Shown: positions 1 to 25,376 of the stretch, one piece after another
How positions within the stretch are numbered: position 1 is the stretch's first letter
Layout of the letters: the number at the start of each line of letters is the position of its first letter
Source: Halichoerus grypus
Lineage: Eukaryota; Chordata; Mammalia; Carnivora; Phocidae
DNA: 64,000 nucleotides
Direction of reading: 5' to 3'
NCBI RefSeq assembly: GCF_964656455.1
Contig: NC_135726.1
Location: 382,001-446,000, forward strand
The notes under the pieces: generated by a model
The model's database searches: none
Told to the model about the DNA's origin: nothing
Seen by the model: the letters and a program-made list of their open reading frames with translations, nothing else
Position numbers and translations under genes: made by a program

Positions 1-13
1 TATTTACCCAACC

Positions 14-83
14 GTATTTTATGCCAGGCCCTGGGCACCACCCATTCAGTCCTCACAAGACCCTTTTGAAGAGGGTGTATCAG
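14..83 (+). repeat. MIR fragment
   Basis: The stretch with GCCAGGCCCTGGGCACCA and TCCTCACAAGACCCTTTTGA resembles the MIR core. A second piece at 498-602 (TCCAAGGTCACACAG) may continue the same copy, interrupted by a later insertion. Confidence 0.55.
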
Positions 84-310
84 TTACCTACTGCATAACA
101 AATTATACCAAAACTTGGTGGCTTAGAACGACAGCAAACCTGGAGGAATTCATACCATTTCTGTGGGGCAGGGATACCGGAGAGGATCAGCCGAGGGGAT
201 CTGGCTCAGGCCCTCTCCTGAGGATGCAGTCAGGGTCTCAGCCGGGCTGGAGGACCCCTCTCGTGGCGTCACACGCACCTGGCCAGCCAGCTGGGGCCTC
301 GGCTGCATGG
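84..310 (+). mobile_element. Old interspersed repeat, family uncertain
   Basis: CAGTTACCTACTGCATAAC, CAAAACTTGGTGGCTTAGAA and CCATTTCTGTGGGGCAGGG resemble a widespread ancient mammalian repeat that I recall but cannot assign to a family. It seems to sit inside a MIR. Confidence 0.45.
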
Positions 311-497
311 ACAGCTTCAGTTTCTTTGCAGCTTGGCCACTGGGTCCCAAGAGCCAGAGTCTTAAGTGAGCAAAGCAGTGGAGTAGCATTTTCATGACCA
401 AACAGAGGGTCCTATAGGACCCTAAGCATTCCCAGTTTCTAGGAGAAGGAGGTTGCCAAGGAAGTGGGGCCATGACTTAAAGCTGTTATACTCCCAG

Positions 498-602
498 GTG
501 GCAGACCAGGAGGTGACTTGTCCAAGGTCACACAGTTACTGGAAGCTGGAGCCAGGTGTCCAGTCTGACTCTGGACCAGGGCTTACGCAGCTGGCCACCA
601 AA
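498..602 (+). repeat. MIR fragment
   Basis: GTGACTTGTCCAAGGTCACA followed by CAGTTACTGGAAGC is the conserved MIR 3' part. Confidence 0.6.
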
Positions 603-944
603 AGCACATTCGCTGTCTGCAAATCCCAAATCCATCCTCTGACAAGGGGGCCACTCCAAAGCGTGCTGGGGGCAATTTCTGAAGTGAGTCAATCCCACGG
701 TGGCTCCTGCCAGGGAGGCCCCAGTCCACACTCTCTGGTCCTGATTGCTGAGAAACCCTGAGCCCTGTGCCGTATGAGCAAGAGTGACGCTCTGCAGGTC
801 ACCGTGACAGCTGGTGGATTTCTGGCTGCCTGGTCCTAGTTCCTTCCCGGGAAGCCTGTCTGGAGCCCGGAGCCAGACAGATCATAGCCCTTGATGGAAG
901 GTGTTCTAGCAAAAGACATAAATCCTGGAATTGCATGGGGCCAG

Positions 945-1045
945 TGGGTCCCGCTTCGGCCACTGGCCAGTTGTGTGATCCTGGGCAAGTGATTTAACTG
1001 TTCTGAGCCTTGCTTTTCTTATCTGTGAAATGGGAGTATTTGCCA
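945..1045 (+). repeat. MIR/MIRb fragment
   Basis: GTGTGATCCTGGGCAAGTGA and TCTTATCTGTGAAATGGGAG match the MIR motif of GTGTGACCTTGGGCAAGT and TCATCTGTAAAATGGG. Confidence 0.65.
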
Positions 1046-2144
1046 TCCCTCCAGGCCAGGCTTTTTGGGTGGCAAGTGATGGAAACCTACCACCAGTTGG
1101 TCTGGGTAGAGAGGGAATTTTCGGCTCCCTCAGCAGTCCAGTCTTAGCTCAGGGCTCAGAACTAGGCACTTCCCAGTGCCATTTCTCTGGCTCATTCCCA
1201 GGCAATCCCAGCCCACATGGTGGCAGAGTGGTCACCAGTTGCTCCTGGCTCCCATGCCACCAGCTCAGCAACTCAAGGAAAAGCCAGAGGTCAACAAAAG
1301 TCCCAGTCTCACTGGCCAGCTCAGGCCCGGGCAGAGGTTGGGTTCTGACTTGGAGCAGTCGCCATATCACGACAGCTGAGCTGGTGACCCCGTGCCTACC
1401 CCACCTCTCCCAGCAGCCCCCCCCACACCTGCGTGTGCCCAGCTGAGCCTGCCTACTGGCCAGGCCCCAAGCCCACAGCCTCCTGTTTCCTTCCAGTCCA
1501 GGAGAGCATCCTCTGTAGGCTGCGCCTGACTGCTCCCAGCTTCCTGCTGGCCCAAGGAGAAAGGGCAGAGGGAAAGGGTGGAGGATAGAGGTGGGGGCCT
1601 CACACCTCTGCTCCCTCTCTGATTCACACGTTCTGGGAGTGGCTACATCCTTGCTAAGGCAGCAGCTCCAAAAAGAGACCCTTATTCCACTGCCAGCTCA
1701 TCAGGCTCCTTGCCCTGCCCTGGCCCAGAGCTGCTTCCCAGGCCTACCACTGCTGCCCTGGGCCCCTGCATAAACCCCCTCCCATTCTTCTTAGCTCTCT
1801 TTGTGTCTTCTGCCCCTGCTGGGATCTTAACTGACCAATTCCCTTGGCTTCACCCCTGAATGGAACCCAGAACGGTCTGAGGCTTTCTACCACTGAAATT
1901 GGGGCCTGGTCATCCATGACTTGGTGGCAGGGTCAGGACAGAGCTGACACAGCCTCCCATCTTAGAACCCTGCTGCCTCCCAGTGTGGATGGAGGGGGCT
2001 GTTTCTCTTTTGTCCTCTCCATCCCCAAAGAGACCAACATTGGCTCTTCCAGAATTCAGCAGTAGCTAGGTTACCATGGCAATGCCCATTATCCTTGCCT
2101 AACAGAGATGAATCAGGAGCTAAAAATAGACCTCCAGAGTGGGG

Positions 2145-2540
2145 GGGGGGTGGATGGATGGACGGACGGATGGATGGATGGATGGATAGGTGGATGGATG
2201 GATGGATGGATGGATTAGGTGGATGGATAGATGGAGGGAGGGAAGGGTGGATGGATGGATAGGTGGGTGGGTGAATGGATGGATGGATGGATGGATGGGT
2301 GAATGAATGGATGGATGGATGGATGGATGGATGGATGGATGGATGGAAGGGTGATTGGATGGATGGATGGATGGATGGATGGATGGTTGGACGGACGGAC
2401 CAGTGGATGGATGGAGGGAGGGAAGGGTGGATGAATGGACAGGTGGACAGGTAGATGAATGGATGGATATAGGTGGATGGATGGAGGGAGGGAAGGTTGG
2501 ATGGATAGATGTGTGGATGAATGGATGGATGAGCGAGTGG
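2145..2540 (+). repeat. TGGA tandem array (about 400 bp)
   Basis: A long run of TGGA/TGGG/TGAA/CGGA tetranucleotides. A compound block, ATGGAGGGAGGGAAGG, recurs near 2231, 2411 and 2481, so there is a higher-order structure. Long stop-free frames on both strands (Pro-Ser-Ile-His or Trp-Met-Asp-Gly repeats) are side effects of the repeat. Confidence 0.9.
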
Positions 2541-3084
2541 ATGGGAGGGCCTAGATTCAGGGTCAGGACAGTTTGTTTTTCCCAGACAAGATGTTTCAGG
2601 GGAAATCTCAATCAGAAACCCACCCCCACAGGACTGGGAGGCTTTAGCAGGTGGTGCTCCCTCCCCTGACAGCGTGTAGCATGGTAGGTCCTTGTAAAGC
2701 TGAGTTGCTGGTTAAAGGCCCCTGGGTTCCTGCCAGACAGCCTCGCCCCACCTGAGCCTGGCTGATGCAGATTTCGAGCAGTGGATCACTGAAGGCCAAG
2801 GAGAGGCCACTCAGGGTATGGGGGCAGCCGCTGCACCCTCTGGCCCTTCCTTGGGTGGAGTATTGCCTCTGACACCCTTGTGTTCCTGAAAGGGCCCTTC
2901 CTTTCCGTCCAGGAAGGACCCCGAGGGCCTGAGTCTAGCAGACTCCCTGTCCCAGTGTGGGGGATGGGAGGGGGCCCGACTCGCCTGTCCACCCCTCCAG
3001 AGGGGTGCAGTCCTCTGCTGCAGGGGTGGGGAGGCAAGAATGGGGGCAGTAAATGCACAAACTGCTTCGAGGACAGGATGACAC

Positions 3085-3090
3085 TTTATT
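3085..3090 (-). terminator. AATAAA poly(A) signal for CPNE7
   Basis: TTTATT on the plus strand reads AATAAA on the gene strand, about 485 bases past the CPNE7 stop. A GC-rich, GT-containing stretch follows. Cleavage would fall near 3060-3075, giving a 3'UTR of about 0.5 kb. No earlier hexamer was seen. Confidence 0.7.
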
Positions 3091-3573
3091 ATGCTCAGCC
3101 CCCACTGCAGACCCCACAGACCTGGGTGCGGAGGTGGGAGTGAGCAGTGAGCAGGGAGGAAGGCAGGGAGCAAAGAGGAATCTTGACTGTGGATCAGGGG
3201 TCTGGGGGCATCTTGGGGTTTTCTCCACAACTGGAAGGCAGACTGCGGGCCCCTCCTCAGTAAAGATCGGGTGCAAAGCAGAAATCCCCCAATCCCTAAA
3301 CTTCCCTTCATTTGGGGCTGAGCTGCCAGGCCTCCTGCTCTCTCAGGAGTCCGTGCCCCCCACCATTCTACACCGGCCTGGCGGGGGCAGGGCCAGGCAT
3401 GGGGGGCTACCACCAGCACCCCCACACCTTCAGCTCCTGTTTCAGGGATCCCCAGGCCTGGATTTGTTCATCCTTCAGCCTTGGGGGTCCCGGAGGGCTG
3501 GCCTAGGCAGCAGGCTCACAGGAGGACAGGGGCGGGCCGGGTGGGCACAGGAGGGCTCTGGAAGGCGGGGGGC

Positions 3574-17063
<13,490 letters not shown>

Positions 17064-17398
17064 GCTCCCGGCGCCGGCGCTCGGGGACTCGGCTGGGCGC
17101 ACCGAGGGGCCGCTGCCCAGTCGGCGCCGCCGCCGCCTCGGGAATGATGGCCGGGCCAGGCGTGGCCCCGCTTGCCTGCACGCCCGCCGGGCGCGGACAC
17201 ACGTGGCTCCCGCGGCCGCCACCACGCGGGGACTGCAGAAGGGTGGCCGCGGAGGGGGGACAGAGGAGCGGACAGTGGAAGGGGAAGCCTGGGTGGGGGG
17301 GCGGGCAGGGGAGGGGGAGCCATGGAGGGGCGGGGCGCGGGAGGGGCGCGGGCAAGGAATGCTCTGCGGGAGGGGCGAGCCGGCTCTCAGTGCGGCTT

Positions 17399-17430
17399 CG
17401 CCCCTCGCCCCTCGCCCCTCGCCCCTCGGG
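17399..17430 (+). repeat. CCCCTCG short tandem repeat
   Basis: Four to five copies of a 7-base CCCCTCG unit in the CPNE7 CpG island. The minus strand has four runs of four Gs spaced by CGA, so a G-quadruplex is possible. Confidence 0.75.
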
Positions 17431-19937
17431 GTTGCCGGGTTTGGCAGGGTTCAAGTCCGCCCCGGGGAAGCTGGGCCGAGAGGTTTGGGGTAGGTCCAGG
17501 CAGCGACCTCCCACACTGTGCAGAGCCCCCCGGCCCCCTGGGACAGTGTCCTCCCCGGGCCGCCCCGGGGGGCCTGGGAGTGGTTGTCAGAGCTGCCAGG
17601 CCCTTTGGCGAGTTGGGGGGGGCAACTGGACTCCCGGTTTAGCACCAAATCCCCGTGTTGCTCCCCACTTCTCTTGGACCCCATCTGGAGGGGGCATTTG
17701 GTGAAGCAGCACCTGCCAACAAGCATTTCATGGGCACCTAATGTGGGCCAGGCACCCCCACCCCGGGAGGGGTGAACTTGCAGTCCAGGAGCAGGGATAG
17801 CCCCTGACTGTCCTGGCTGTCAGAGTCTGACCTGGCAGTGCCTGGGGGCCCTGCCACACCTGTCCCCGGCAGCCAGATGGGACCGGGCTCCACAGGGGAC
17901 CCCAGATTCTCCCCATGCCCTAGACCACCTGCCATTGGGAGCCGAGCGGAAGAGGAGGTGCTAACAGAGGCAGAAGCCACCTCCCGGCCATTCTCTTTGC
18001 CAATGTTTGCCTAAAAATAGGGCACAGACCTGGCCAGAAGCCACAGGGGGAGGGGGACAAGAAGAGGGTTTAAGGGGAAGGGGGCCCAAGGGCCAGGGCA
18101 GCAGAGACTGGATCTCTGGTGTGCCGGGGTCTGTGCCCTCGGGCTGACCAGGGTTCAGCCTTGGCCTCCAGGGCTGCAGAAGAAGATTCTGGGGTCAGGA
18201 CAAGTGTGCTCGTGGGTCGGGTCAGGCAGCGAGCGACAGGTCTTAGCGGCAGCCTCCGCCAGCAGACCCTGTACGTGGACAGCACCCCTGGTGGTAAGAG
18301 GGCGGGATTGCACCCCAGGCGCACCTGGAAGCCAGAGACCCTGAGCCCCGTTTGCAGAAACAAGGAAAATCCTTGCAGCTTGGCTGAGGCAGTTGGACTC
18401 CAGCACGTGGGCTCGCTTCCCAGGCACCTGGATAAAGAGGCAAGGGGCAGTGAGACACACAGAGAGATTCGAGGCCACTCGGTGCCCCCTTACTCGGCCT
18501 TATCCAGCCTCCGTGTCATTCCTCAGAAGCTGTGGAAACCAGCTGTTAGGGCTAGCTACTCTGTGGAGACCAGCCTGGAGCCCCTCTGGGCCTTCTAGTC
18601 CCGCATCTTTCCCAGCCCCAGCTTCCCAGAGCTGGGCGGTCAGTGTCTAGCCTACCAGCCATGCCTGTGGGCTTGTGGTGGTGAATCTTGGGCTTACAGG
18701 CCCCAGGCCTCCCAGATCTAGCTTCTCCAGCACACCTGCCCCAGCTGCGCCCTGGGAGAGGCTCCTTGGCCTCTCTGAACCTCCATGGGGATCAGACTGC
18801 GAAATACCGGCAAGGGGCTGGGCTCAGGTGGGCCACCCAGCCCCACGCAGGCAGGCCTCACATCTCCCACAAGGCTCAAGGGGTTCCCTGCCTGGCTCCT
18901 TGTCTGCCAGGCCTCGGGGGGATTTCCACTGAGGACTGGCTCCCCCAGGCTCAACTTCACCTTGACCTCTGCAACTGACACAAATATCTGCCAGACGCGG
19001 ACGGCTGTGGCACCTGCCCGCCCGCCGCGCACACTCCATGCCGACCGCAGTGGTGTGAAGCCACGCGATGCTCACAACAGCCCCATTTCACGCATAAGGA
19101 AAGGGACACCCCAAAGTTCAGGAACCTGCCCTGGGGCACGCAGCTGTCCGCATGGGTGCAGTCCTCACACACGCAGCACCTCAGCCAGTAAGAGGTGACA
19201 TTTCCACTACGGGGAGAGAGGAAAGAGAATTCAGAGCTTGGGAGTTCAAGGGTCTGAGGTCCAGAGATTTTAATGGACCCACTGGGTCTCCAGCCACAGA
19301 CTCACAGGATGTGGCTGCCTCCCCAGGGTGACCCAGGGCCTCGGCCCTAATGGAAAGAAACCGCAGAAGAAAAAGCCAGATTGCTTGTAACCCTGGTCTG
19401 TGATTCCTGGGCCAGTGTAGCCTTCCTGAGTCCCCAGAGCCAGGGCCCCCCAAGGGCCCCGGGGACAAGGGAGGGCCGGGAAGGCGGGGGAGGGGGGAGC
19501 TCCAGCAGCCAGACTCGGGAACGAGACCCCCGTTCATACATTTTGTTCTTATTGTTGTACAGCAAGTAAGAGCACATGGTCCTTGTTGAAAACTTACAAA
19601 GAGTGTAGGAGCGCGTAGAAATGAAAATTCCAGCACCCAGGCTCAGACAGGACTAACGTTTTGATGTGTGTCGCTCCAGCCTTTTTTCCATGCACATCTG
19701 TGTTACTTCTCAAATTTCCCTCCGCGTCTGAGTCCTTGCCACACCTGGTTCATCAGACGGTCCAGCGTGAGGGCCTGGCCTGCCCCCTGTCACAGCTGGG
19801 TCCTTGGGGCCAGGGCTAGGCCTGGCACCCCACACATGCTCAGGACATATTTGCTGAGTGAGCTCATTGGGCAAAATATTTCTGTTGTGTAACCGGTTTC
19901 TTTCTTGTTATTAACAACAGAGTGTGGCCTTCTTCCA

Positions 19938-20170
19938 TGCCACAGACTGAATATTTGTGTCTCTACCCCAAATCCCTGTGTTGAAATCCTAACCCCCAAT
20001 GCTCTGGAGTGAGGAAGGGGGCCTTCTGAGGACTTAGTGCCCACAGGGCCTTGCGCCTTCCACCCAAGGAGACCACAAGCAGACGAGGCACCTTGACCCT
20101 AGGCTTCCAGCCTCCTGGACTGTGAGAAATCCATGTCTGCTGGGTGACTAGTAGCCCGAACAGACTGACA
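19938..20170 (+). mobile_element. MLT1-type (ERVL-MaLR) solo LTR remnant
   Basis: ACAGACTGAATATTTGTGTC, GTTGAAATCCTAACCCCCAA, a later GACTGTGAGAAATCCATGTC and AGCCCGAACAGACTGA follow the order of MLT1A/B LTRs, with a central deletion. Non-coding, old and diverged. Confidence 0.7.
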
Positions 20171-20966
20171 TTCTCCCTCAATCCAAGCAGGCCCACAGCA
20201 GGGCCCCAGGAGCTTCGGCCCCCCAGGCGCCAAATCCGGGGGCCGCCTGTTGTGTAAATAAAGTTTAACTGGAACAGAGGTTCACATACTGTCCGTGGCT
20301 GACTGTGCTCTCAAGAGGAGAGCTCAGTAGCTGTGACAAAGCCTAAATACTTACTAGCTGTTCCTTTAAGAAAATGTTTGCCAAGCCCTGGTCGGCCGCA
20401 TCAGTGTGATGTCACCCCGCTCCCAATGCCTCACCCCTGCACCTGGCTAACCCAGCTCCCGCCAGTCCAGGTCACCGGAGGGACCAGCTGATCTAAACAA
20501 CCATTCCTAATGTGTTTGACTCACTCCCATTTGGCTCTTTTGATGCTTCCAAATCATGGATTTTTAGAGCAACAAGGAAGCATCCTCGCTTTGGACGACC
20601 AGCGTTTCAAGCCCCAGTGGTCTCTACCAGCCAATTCCACGTCCCTCCCTGGGCTCCCGGGCCCTCACCCCCACAGCACTGGCCTCGAGCACATTCCAGA
20701 ACCACTCAGCACCTCTGTCTCCCAACCTGGAAAGTGGGGGCGAGAGCGGAGTCACCCCCCAGGCGGTGTGTGAGTGTGGGACTGAGAGGTGGGGAGAGGC
20801 GGCCTGCCACACCCCTCCACCCTGGTCCTGCTCCTCATGTGGCAAGCCAGGAGCTTGTTTGCGAAGGTGTGTGGACACTAGAAACTGTAGCAGCAGGGGT
20901 GCGGTGGGAGAACCAACAGGATTTTCAGAAAGGGAGCAAGGTTCGTGTCTGGCTGGGTGCTTCTTT

Positions 20967-20970
<4 letters not shown>

Positions 20971-21015
<45 letters not shown>

Positions 21016-21190
21016 AGACTATTTGAGAGAGCGAGAATGAGAGAGAGAGTACATGAGAGGGGGGAGGGTTAGAGGGAGAAGCAGGCTCCTCGCCGAGCAG
21101 GGAGCCCGATGTGGGACTCGATCCAGGGACTCCAGGATCATGACCTGAGCCGAAGGCAGTCGCTTAACCAACTGAGCCACCCAGGCGCCC
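20971..21190 (-). mobile_element. CAN SINE with 17-bp target duplication
   Basis: Minus orientation: a TTTATTTA tail, then GAGCAGGGAGCCCGATG, and the head CTGAGCCACCCAGGCGCCC at its right end. Perfect direct repeats TGGGTGCTTCTTTTTAT flank it at 20954-20970 and 21191-21207, so the insertion is fairly young. Confidence 0.93.
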
Positions 21191-21689
21191 TGGGTGCTTC
21201 TTTTTATAAGCTGGTTGCAAACCTACCCTCTTCCTTTGTTTCTTTCCTCCCAAGAAATGCTATTTTATCTCAGAACATCTGAAACCTTCTCGATCGGATT
21301 GTTTTCCTACAGGATTTGGCATTGATCTTACTTTAGAAATCAGACCACCGCACCCAGAAGGGCCACCGTGGCTGGGACAACACAGGTCTGTGGTCCTGGC
21401 TGGGCCTCGGACCCGTGGCCACCTGTCATCACAGCGTCACAGAGCTGGGACTAAGGCGGGTCTCACCTCACCCCACAAACCTGCCTACACCACACACAGA
21501 TCACACATGCACACACAGACACTAACATGACGTGGATGCACAGGCAGACATCCCTGAACACAAACACGGTCAGACAGGAGGAGCCCTGACAAGACTCCTC
21601 CAAGGGAGCTGTGTCCCTTATCTTGGTGCCTTCCCACATTCAGTCCCTGGTTGCCGTCCCCTCCTGCCCCGAGTCCCCGCCACGCAGGT

Positions 21690-21790
21690 GATGTCATCTG
21701 TGTTATCAACGACAAGACCATGGCTCAGAGAGGGTGATGCCTTGCCTGAGGTCACACAGCAGGGACAGAGCTAGGATTCTACTTGGACCC
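21690..21790 (+). repeat. MIR fragment
   Basis: CCATGGCTCAGAGAGGGTGA and CCTGAGGTCACACAGCAGGG match the MIR core. Confidence 0.6.
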
Positions 21791-23235
21791 TGCGACTCCT
21801 CTCAGAACGCAGTGCTCAAGCCTTTCTTGGCCCATCCTGGCCCCCCAGTGTGTCTCAGGGGCTTTGCTGTTCCCCCACCCCTGAAAAGTCACAGCCAACC
21901 GTGAGGGCACAGAGCACTTGGCCAGCTGAGCCCCTTTGCCATCAGCTGAGTCCTCAGAGCCCCAGTGAGTCAGACGAAGTGGCCAGGACCTCTGCCCAGG
22001 GCCACAGTCCAGATGCTGTCCACAACCAGCTGTCCCTCTCCTGAGTCAGGGAGAGGTGCTCGGGGCCGGGCCTGGGGACCCCAGAAGCCTGCTTCGTCAG
22101 GGCAGGTGATCTGGGGGGTAGGGAGGAGGTTGGGAGAGAGAGAACCCACAAGGAGCCACGGCGACCTAATGTCTGTACCCTAACCTCGGCCTGATGCTCG
22201 CTTCTGCTCTCTTCAAGTAGAAGCCGCTGGGCCCAACGCACAGGCACGTGGGGGCATTGGACCAGGGCGTGGACGCCAGCTGGCGGGGCCCGCGGGGCCG
22301 GAGCAGGAGCAGGGCGACCATGAGGACATAGCTGTCTGCAGGGTCCCGGGGGGTGGCAGCGTGTGGGTCAGGGCGGCAGGCAGGAGCAGGGTCCACAGCG
22401 CTGGCGTCTCCAACGGATGGACGTCCTGCTTTTCTTCCCACCTGACTCATCCGGGGGCTTTTGATGATATTCTCGGTGCCAGCAGCCTGGATGGAGCTTT
22501 GACACCGCCGCCATATCCTGTCCCTTTCATCACTGACCCAGTTTTGCCTTGTGCTCCCCAGAAAGCATCCCCCTTCCCAGGCAGGAGCTAACCAGCTTCT
22601 ATGCTGCATTCCATCTAGCCTCCAGCACTCTGGACCCGGGGGTCCACCTGCCACTGTGGAAACAGGTGGGAAAAGGAGGGCACCCGGCTAGGGCCCCGCA
22701 GCTGGGGCGGGGGAGCCAGGTCTAACACCTCTTCGCCCTGCCCCACGCAGCCCCCCGGCAGCAACCCCCGGACCTCAGTGTTCTGGAGGCACAGCCCTGA
22801 GAAGGTGGATGCAGAAGTGGGGGCCACACTCGGAGCCTTTCCTGGGGGGATGGGGCTGGAGAAGACTCTGGAAGGCCAGTCCTCTCTTCCTGTGCCGATG
22901 GCCCTTCTCCAGGCCTCAGGCCACGAGACAGTCCTCCTGTGGCCTGGCCACAGGTAGCTGGTCCTCGCGGGCAGCCCCGGGCCCTGCACGGCTGCCCCGG
23001 TCAGCCCTTCCCCATGCCCAGGCCTTCGAATCCGCTGTGTTCCAGTTCCAGGTCCCCGTTTACCTGTGAGGAGGGGTCATTCAGCTCCATCCTGAGGGCA
23101 CCCCCAGGGCCTAGCATGCAGTAGGTGCTCAATGTGTATTCTGCACCCCCTGCTCTATCCCGTCCCAGGACCACATGGGGAGAAAGAGGAGCTGCCAGCC
23201 CCTGCTGGCAGGGGACTCTGAGCCTGCCCCTTCTT

Positions 23236-23367
23236 TTCGATTTTATTTGAGAGAGAGCAGCGGCACGCCAAGCAGGGAGCCCGATGTGGGACTCGATCCC
23301 AGGACCCCGGGATCATGACCTGAGCCGAAGGCAGATGCTTCACCGACTGGGTCACCCAGGCGCCCCC
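23236..23367 (-). mobile_element. CAN SINE, internally short
   Basis: Minus orientation, ATTTTATTTGAGAGAGAGC to CACCCAGGCGCCCC. The CT-rich body is much reduced. Confidence 0.85.
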
Positions 23368-24270
23368 TTATTGTCATTATTGATGTCCCCTCCCGCAACC
23401 CGTGAGGCAGATATGTGCCCAGGACACTACAGTGAGGGGAGAGGGGGCCCGCTAGAGCCTGTGTCTGGAGACCCTTCAGAACGAAAACCCTGGGAGGGCA
23501 AGGATGGATATAGTTTGTTCTGCCGTTTCCTGCCTCCCCTGCAGCCTGGGGCCAGCCTGCACACAGTAGGTGCTGAATAAATACTTGAATGAATGTCTCT
23601 TCTCCCCTCACCCGTTGTCCTTACGGAACCCCTTCCACACCACTTTCTACTTTCCCAGGCCCGCCCGCCCATCTGTCTGCCCCATCATCGGGCTCTGCTT
23701 ACTTTTTGGGGCCCAGTACCAGCCCCCTCCTGTGGTTCCTAGTGCTCGGTTGGCACTTGGTGCTTGTTGAAGGGGAGTCCCCCGGATGGTCAGTGCCCGG
23801 CCGGCCCAGAGCCAGACCTGGTTCAGCAAGCTTGGTACGTCTGGTCTTGTTCTAAGCAACAGAGCACCGATTCTGGCTGAGGGAGCCACAAAGGACCAAA
23901 CACTGGGAAACCCCTCGAATTGGTGGGGGTGACGCCCAGGCCCATGGTAAGGATGTTGAGGCTGCATGCATCACCAGGGATGAGACCCAGCCTGGGACAG
24001 GGGACAGGGAGCTTGGTCACGTGGCCAGGGTGCTGCGAGGAGGTGGGGCAGGGAGTACAGTGCCTCCAGCTCCTACAAAAGAGGCGAGTTCTGCTTCTCA
24101 CAAGACTCAGAAACAAACTCCCAACATGAATTCTGACGCCGAAGGAGCCAGAGAGAATAACCCACGTCCACTACAGAGGTCGAGCTGTGGTCTTCCTACT
24201 ACACCACACTGTCTCCTAAACGACAGCACCCCATCCCCTCTCCAGCCCAGACCCTCAGGGTACAAGCAAG

Positions 24271-24374
24271 ACTCAGAGAGTCTCAGTTGGTAGAGCATCT
24301 GACTCTTGATCACAAGGTCATGAGTTCGAGCCCCATGCTGGGTCTAGAGATTACTTAAAAAAAAAAAAAAAAGA
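24271..24374 (+). mobile_element. Short CAN SINE
   Basis: CTCAGTTGGTAGAGCATCTG, GTTCGAGCCCCATGCTGGG, GAGATTACTT and an A-tail. Flanked by TACAAGCAAG repeats at 24261-24270 and 24375-24384. Confidence 0.85.
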
Positions 24375-24620
24375 TACAAGCAAGCCTCAAAAGGAAAAGA
24401 ATAAACCGGAAAAAAATCTGCCAACATATGACAGAAGGCAAATTTCCTTAATATGCAAAGAGCTTCTACAATTCAAGAAAATGACAGACATCATAATAGA
24501 AAAATGGACAAAGGATGTGACAGACAAACCACAAAAAAAGACAATTTGCCAGCAAATATGAGAAGAGAGGCTCAGCTTCACAAACAAATAAAAAATACAA
24601 GTTAAAACAGCAGCATTCCA

Positions 24621-24805
24621 GGGGCGCTGGGCGGCTCAGTCAGCTAAGCGTCTGCCTTCAGCTCGGGTCATGATCTCAGGACCCCAGGATGGAGCCCTGC
24701 TTCGGGCTCCCTGCTCGGCAGTGGGTCTGCTTCTCCCTCTGCCTCTGCTCCCCCCACCCCCCCCACCCCACTGCCCATGTCCTCTCTCAAATAAAATAAA
24801 AATCT
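24621..24805 (+). mobile_element. CAN SINE, host of a nested insertion
   Basis: Head GGGGCGCTGGGCGGCTCAGT, CT-rich body, tail AAATAAAATAAAAATC. A second SINE is inserted in its tail. Confidence 0.87.
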
Positions 24806-25011
24806 TTTTTTTTTTTTTTTTTTAGATTTTTTTATTTATTTATTTGAGAGAGAGAGAATGAGAGACAGAGAGCATGAGAGGGAGGAGGGTCAGAGGGAGA
24901 AGCAGACTCCCTGCCGAGCAGGGAGCCCGACGCGGACTCGATCCCGGGACTCCAGGATCATGACCTGAGCCAAAGGCAGTCACTTAACCAACGGAGCCAC
25001 CCAGGCGCCCT
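24806..25011 (-). mobile_element. CAN SINE nested in the tail of the preceding SINE
   Basis: Minus orientation, poly(T) first, head CACCCAGGCGCCC at the right. The target duplication AAAATAAAAATCT occurs at 24793-24805 and 25012-25024, proving insertion into the older tail. Confidence 0.9.
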
Positions 25012-25190
25012 AAAATAAAAATCTTAAAAACAAAAACAGTGGCGTTCCAGTGTTCCCCACCCACAGAGGACTGTTTAAACCAAATGTCACCCATCCCTTC
25101 ACAGGGTCCCTGTAGACATGGGAGAGAAGTGAGGGAGACCTGGGTGGGCAGGCACAATACGGTACAACACACAGTGGGATTCCGTGTGCT

Positions 25191-25298
25191 TTTGATTTAT
25201 TATTTAGGTCACCTCTACACCCCACGTGGGGCTTGAACCCACGACCCCGATATCAAGAGTCACATACTCTTCTCACTGAACCATCCAGGTGCCCCCCC
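25191..25298 (-). mobile_element. Short CAN SINE
   Basis: CACCCCACGTGGGGCTTGAA, CCCGATATCAAGAGTCACAT and ATCCAGGTGCCCC, reverse orientation. Confidence 0.82.
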
Positions 25299-25376
25299 CA
25301 TTTTTCATAAAAACAAAAGCCCCCCCAACAAAACAAAACCAAACCAAAAACTAAAGGCCCAGATGTTTTGTTTCTT

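Larger units (their letters stand above)
1..3060. other. Intergenic region downstream of CPNE7
   Basis: No gene is supported. Contents are MIR-like fragments (14-83, 498-602, 945-1045), an old interspersed repeat (about 84-310) and a TGGA tandem array (2145-2540). The human gene expected past this edge is DPEP1, but none of its exons was recognised. Confidence 0.7.

Noticed and set aside
2120..2611. 163-codon Pro-Ser-Ile-His repeat frame, and the opposite-strand Trp-Met-Asp-Gly frame
   Set aside because: Both are translations of the TGGA array; there is no gene structure.
21485..21540. CA-rich repeat as a CRISPR-like array
   Set aside because: Simple CACA-type low-complexity DNA; this is a mammalian genome and no spacer structure is seen.
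24290..24350. tRNA gene-like segment (GTTCGAGCCCC with a preceding A-box-like stretch)
   Set aside because: It is part of a tRNA-derived SINE with a poly(A) tail and target duplications; the same holds for the other such segments here.
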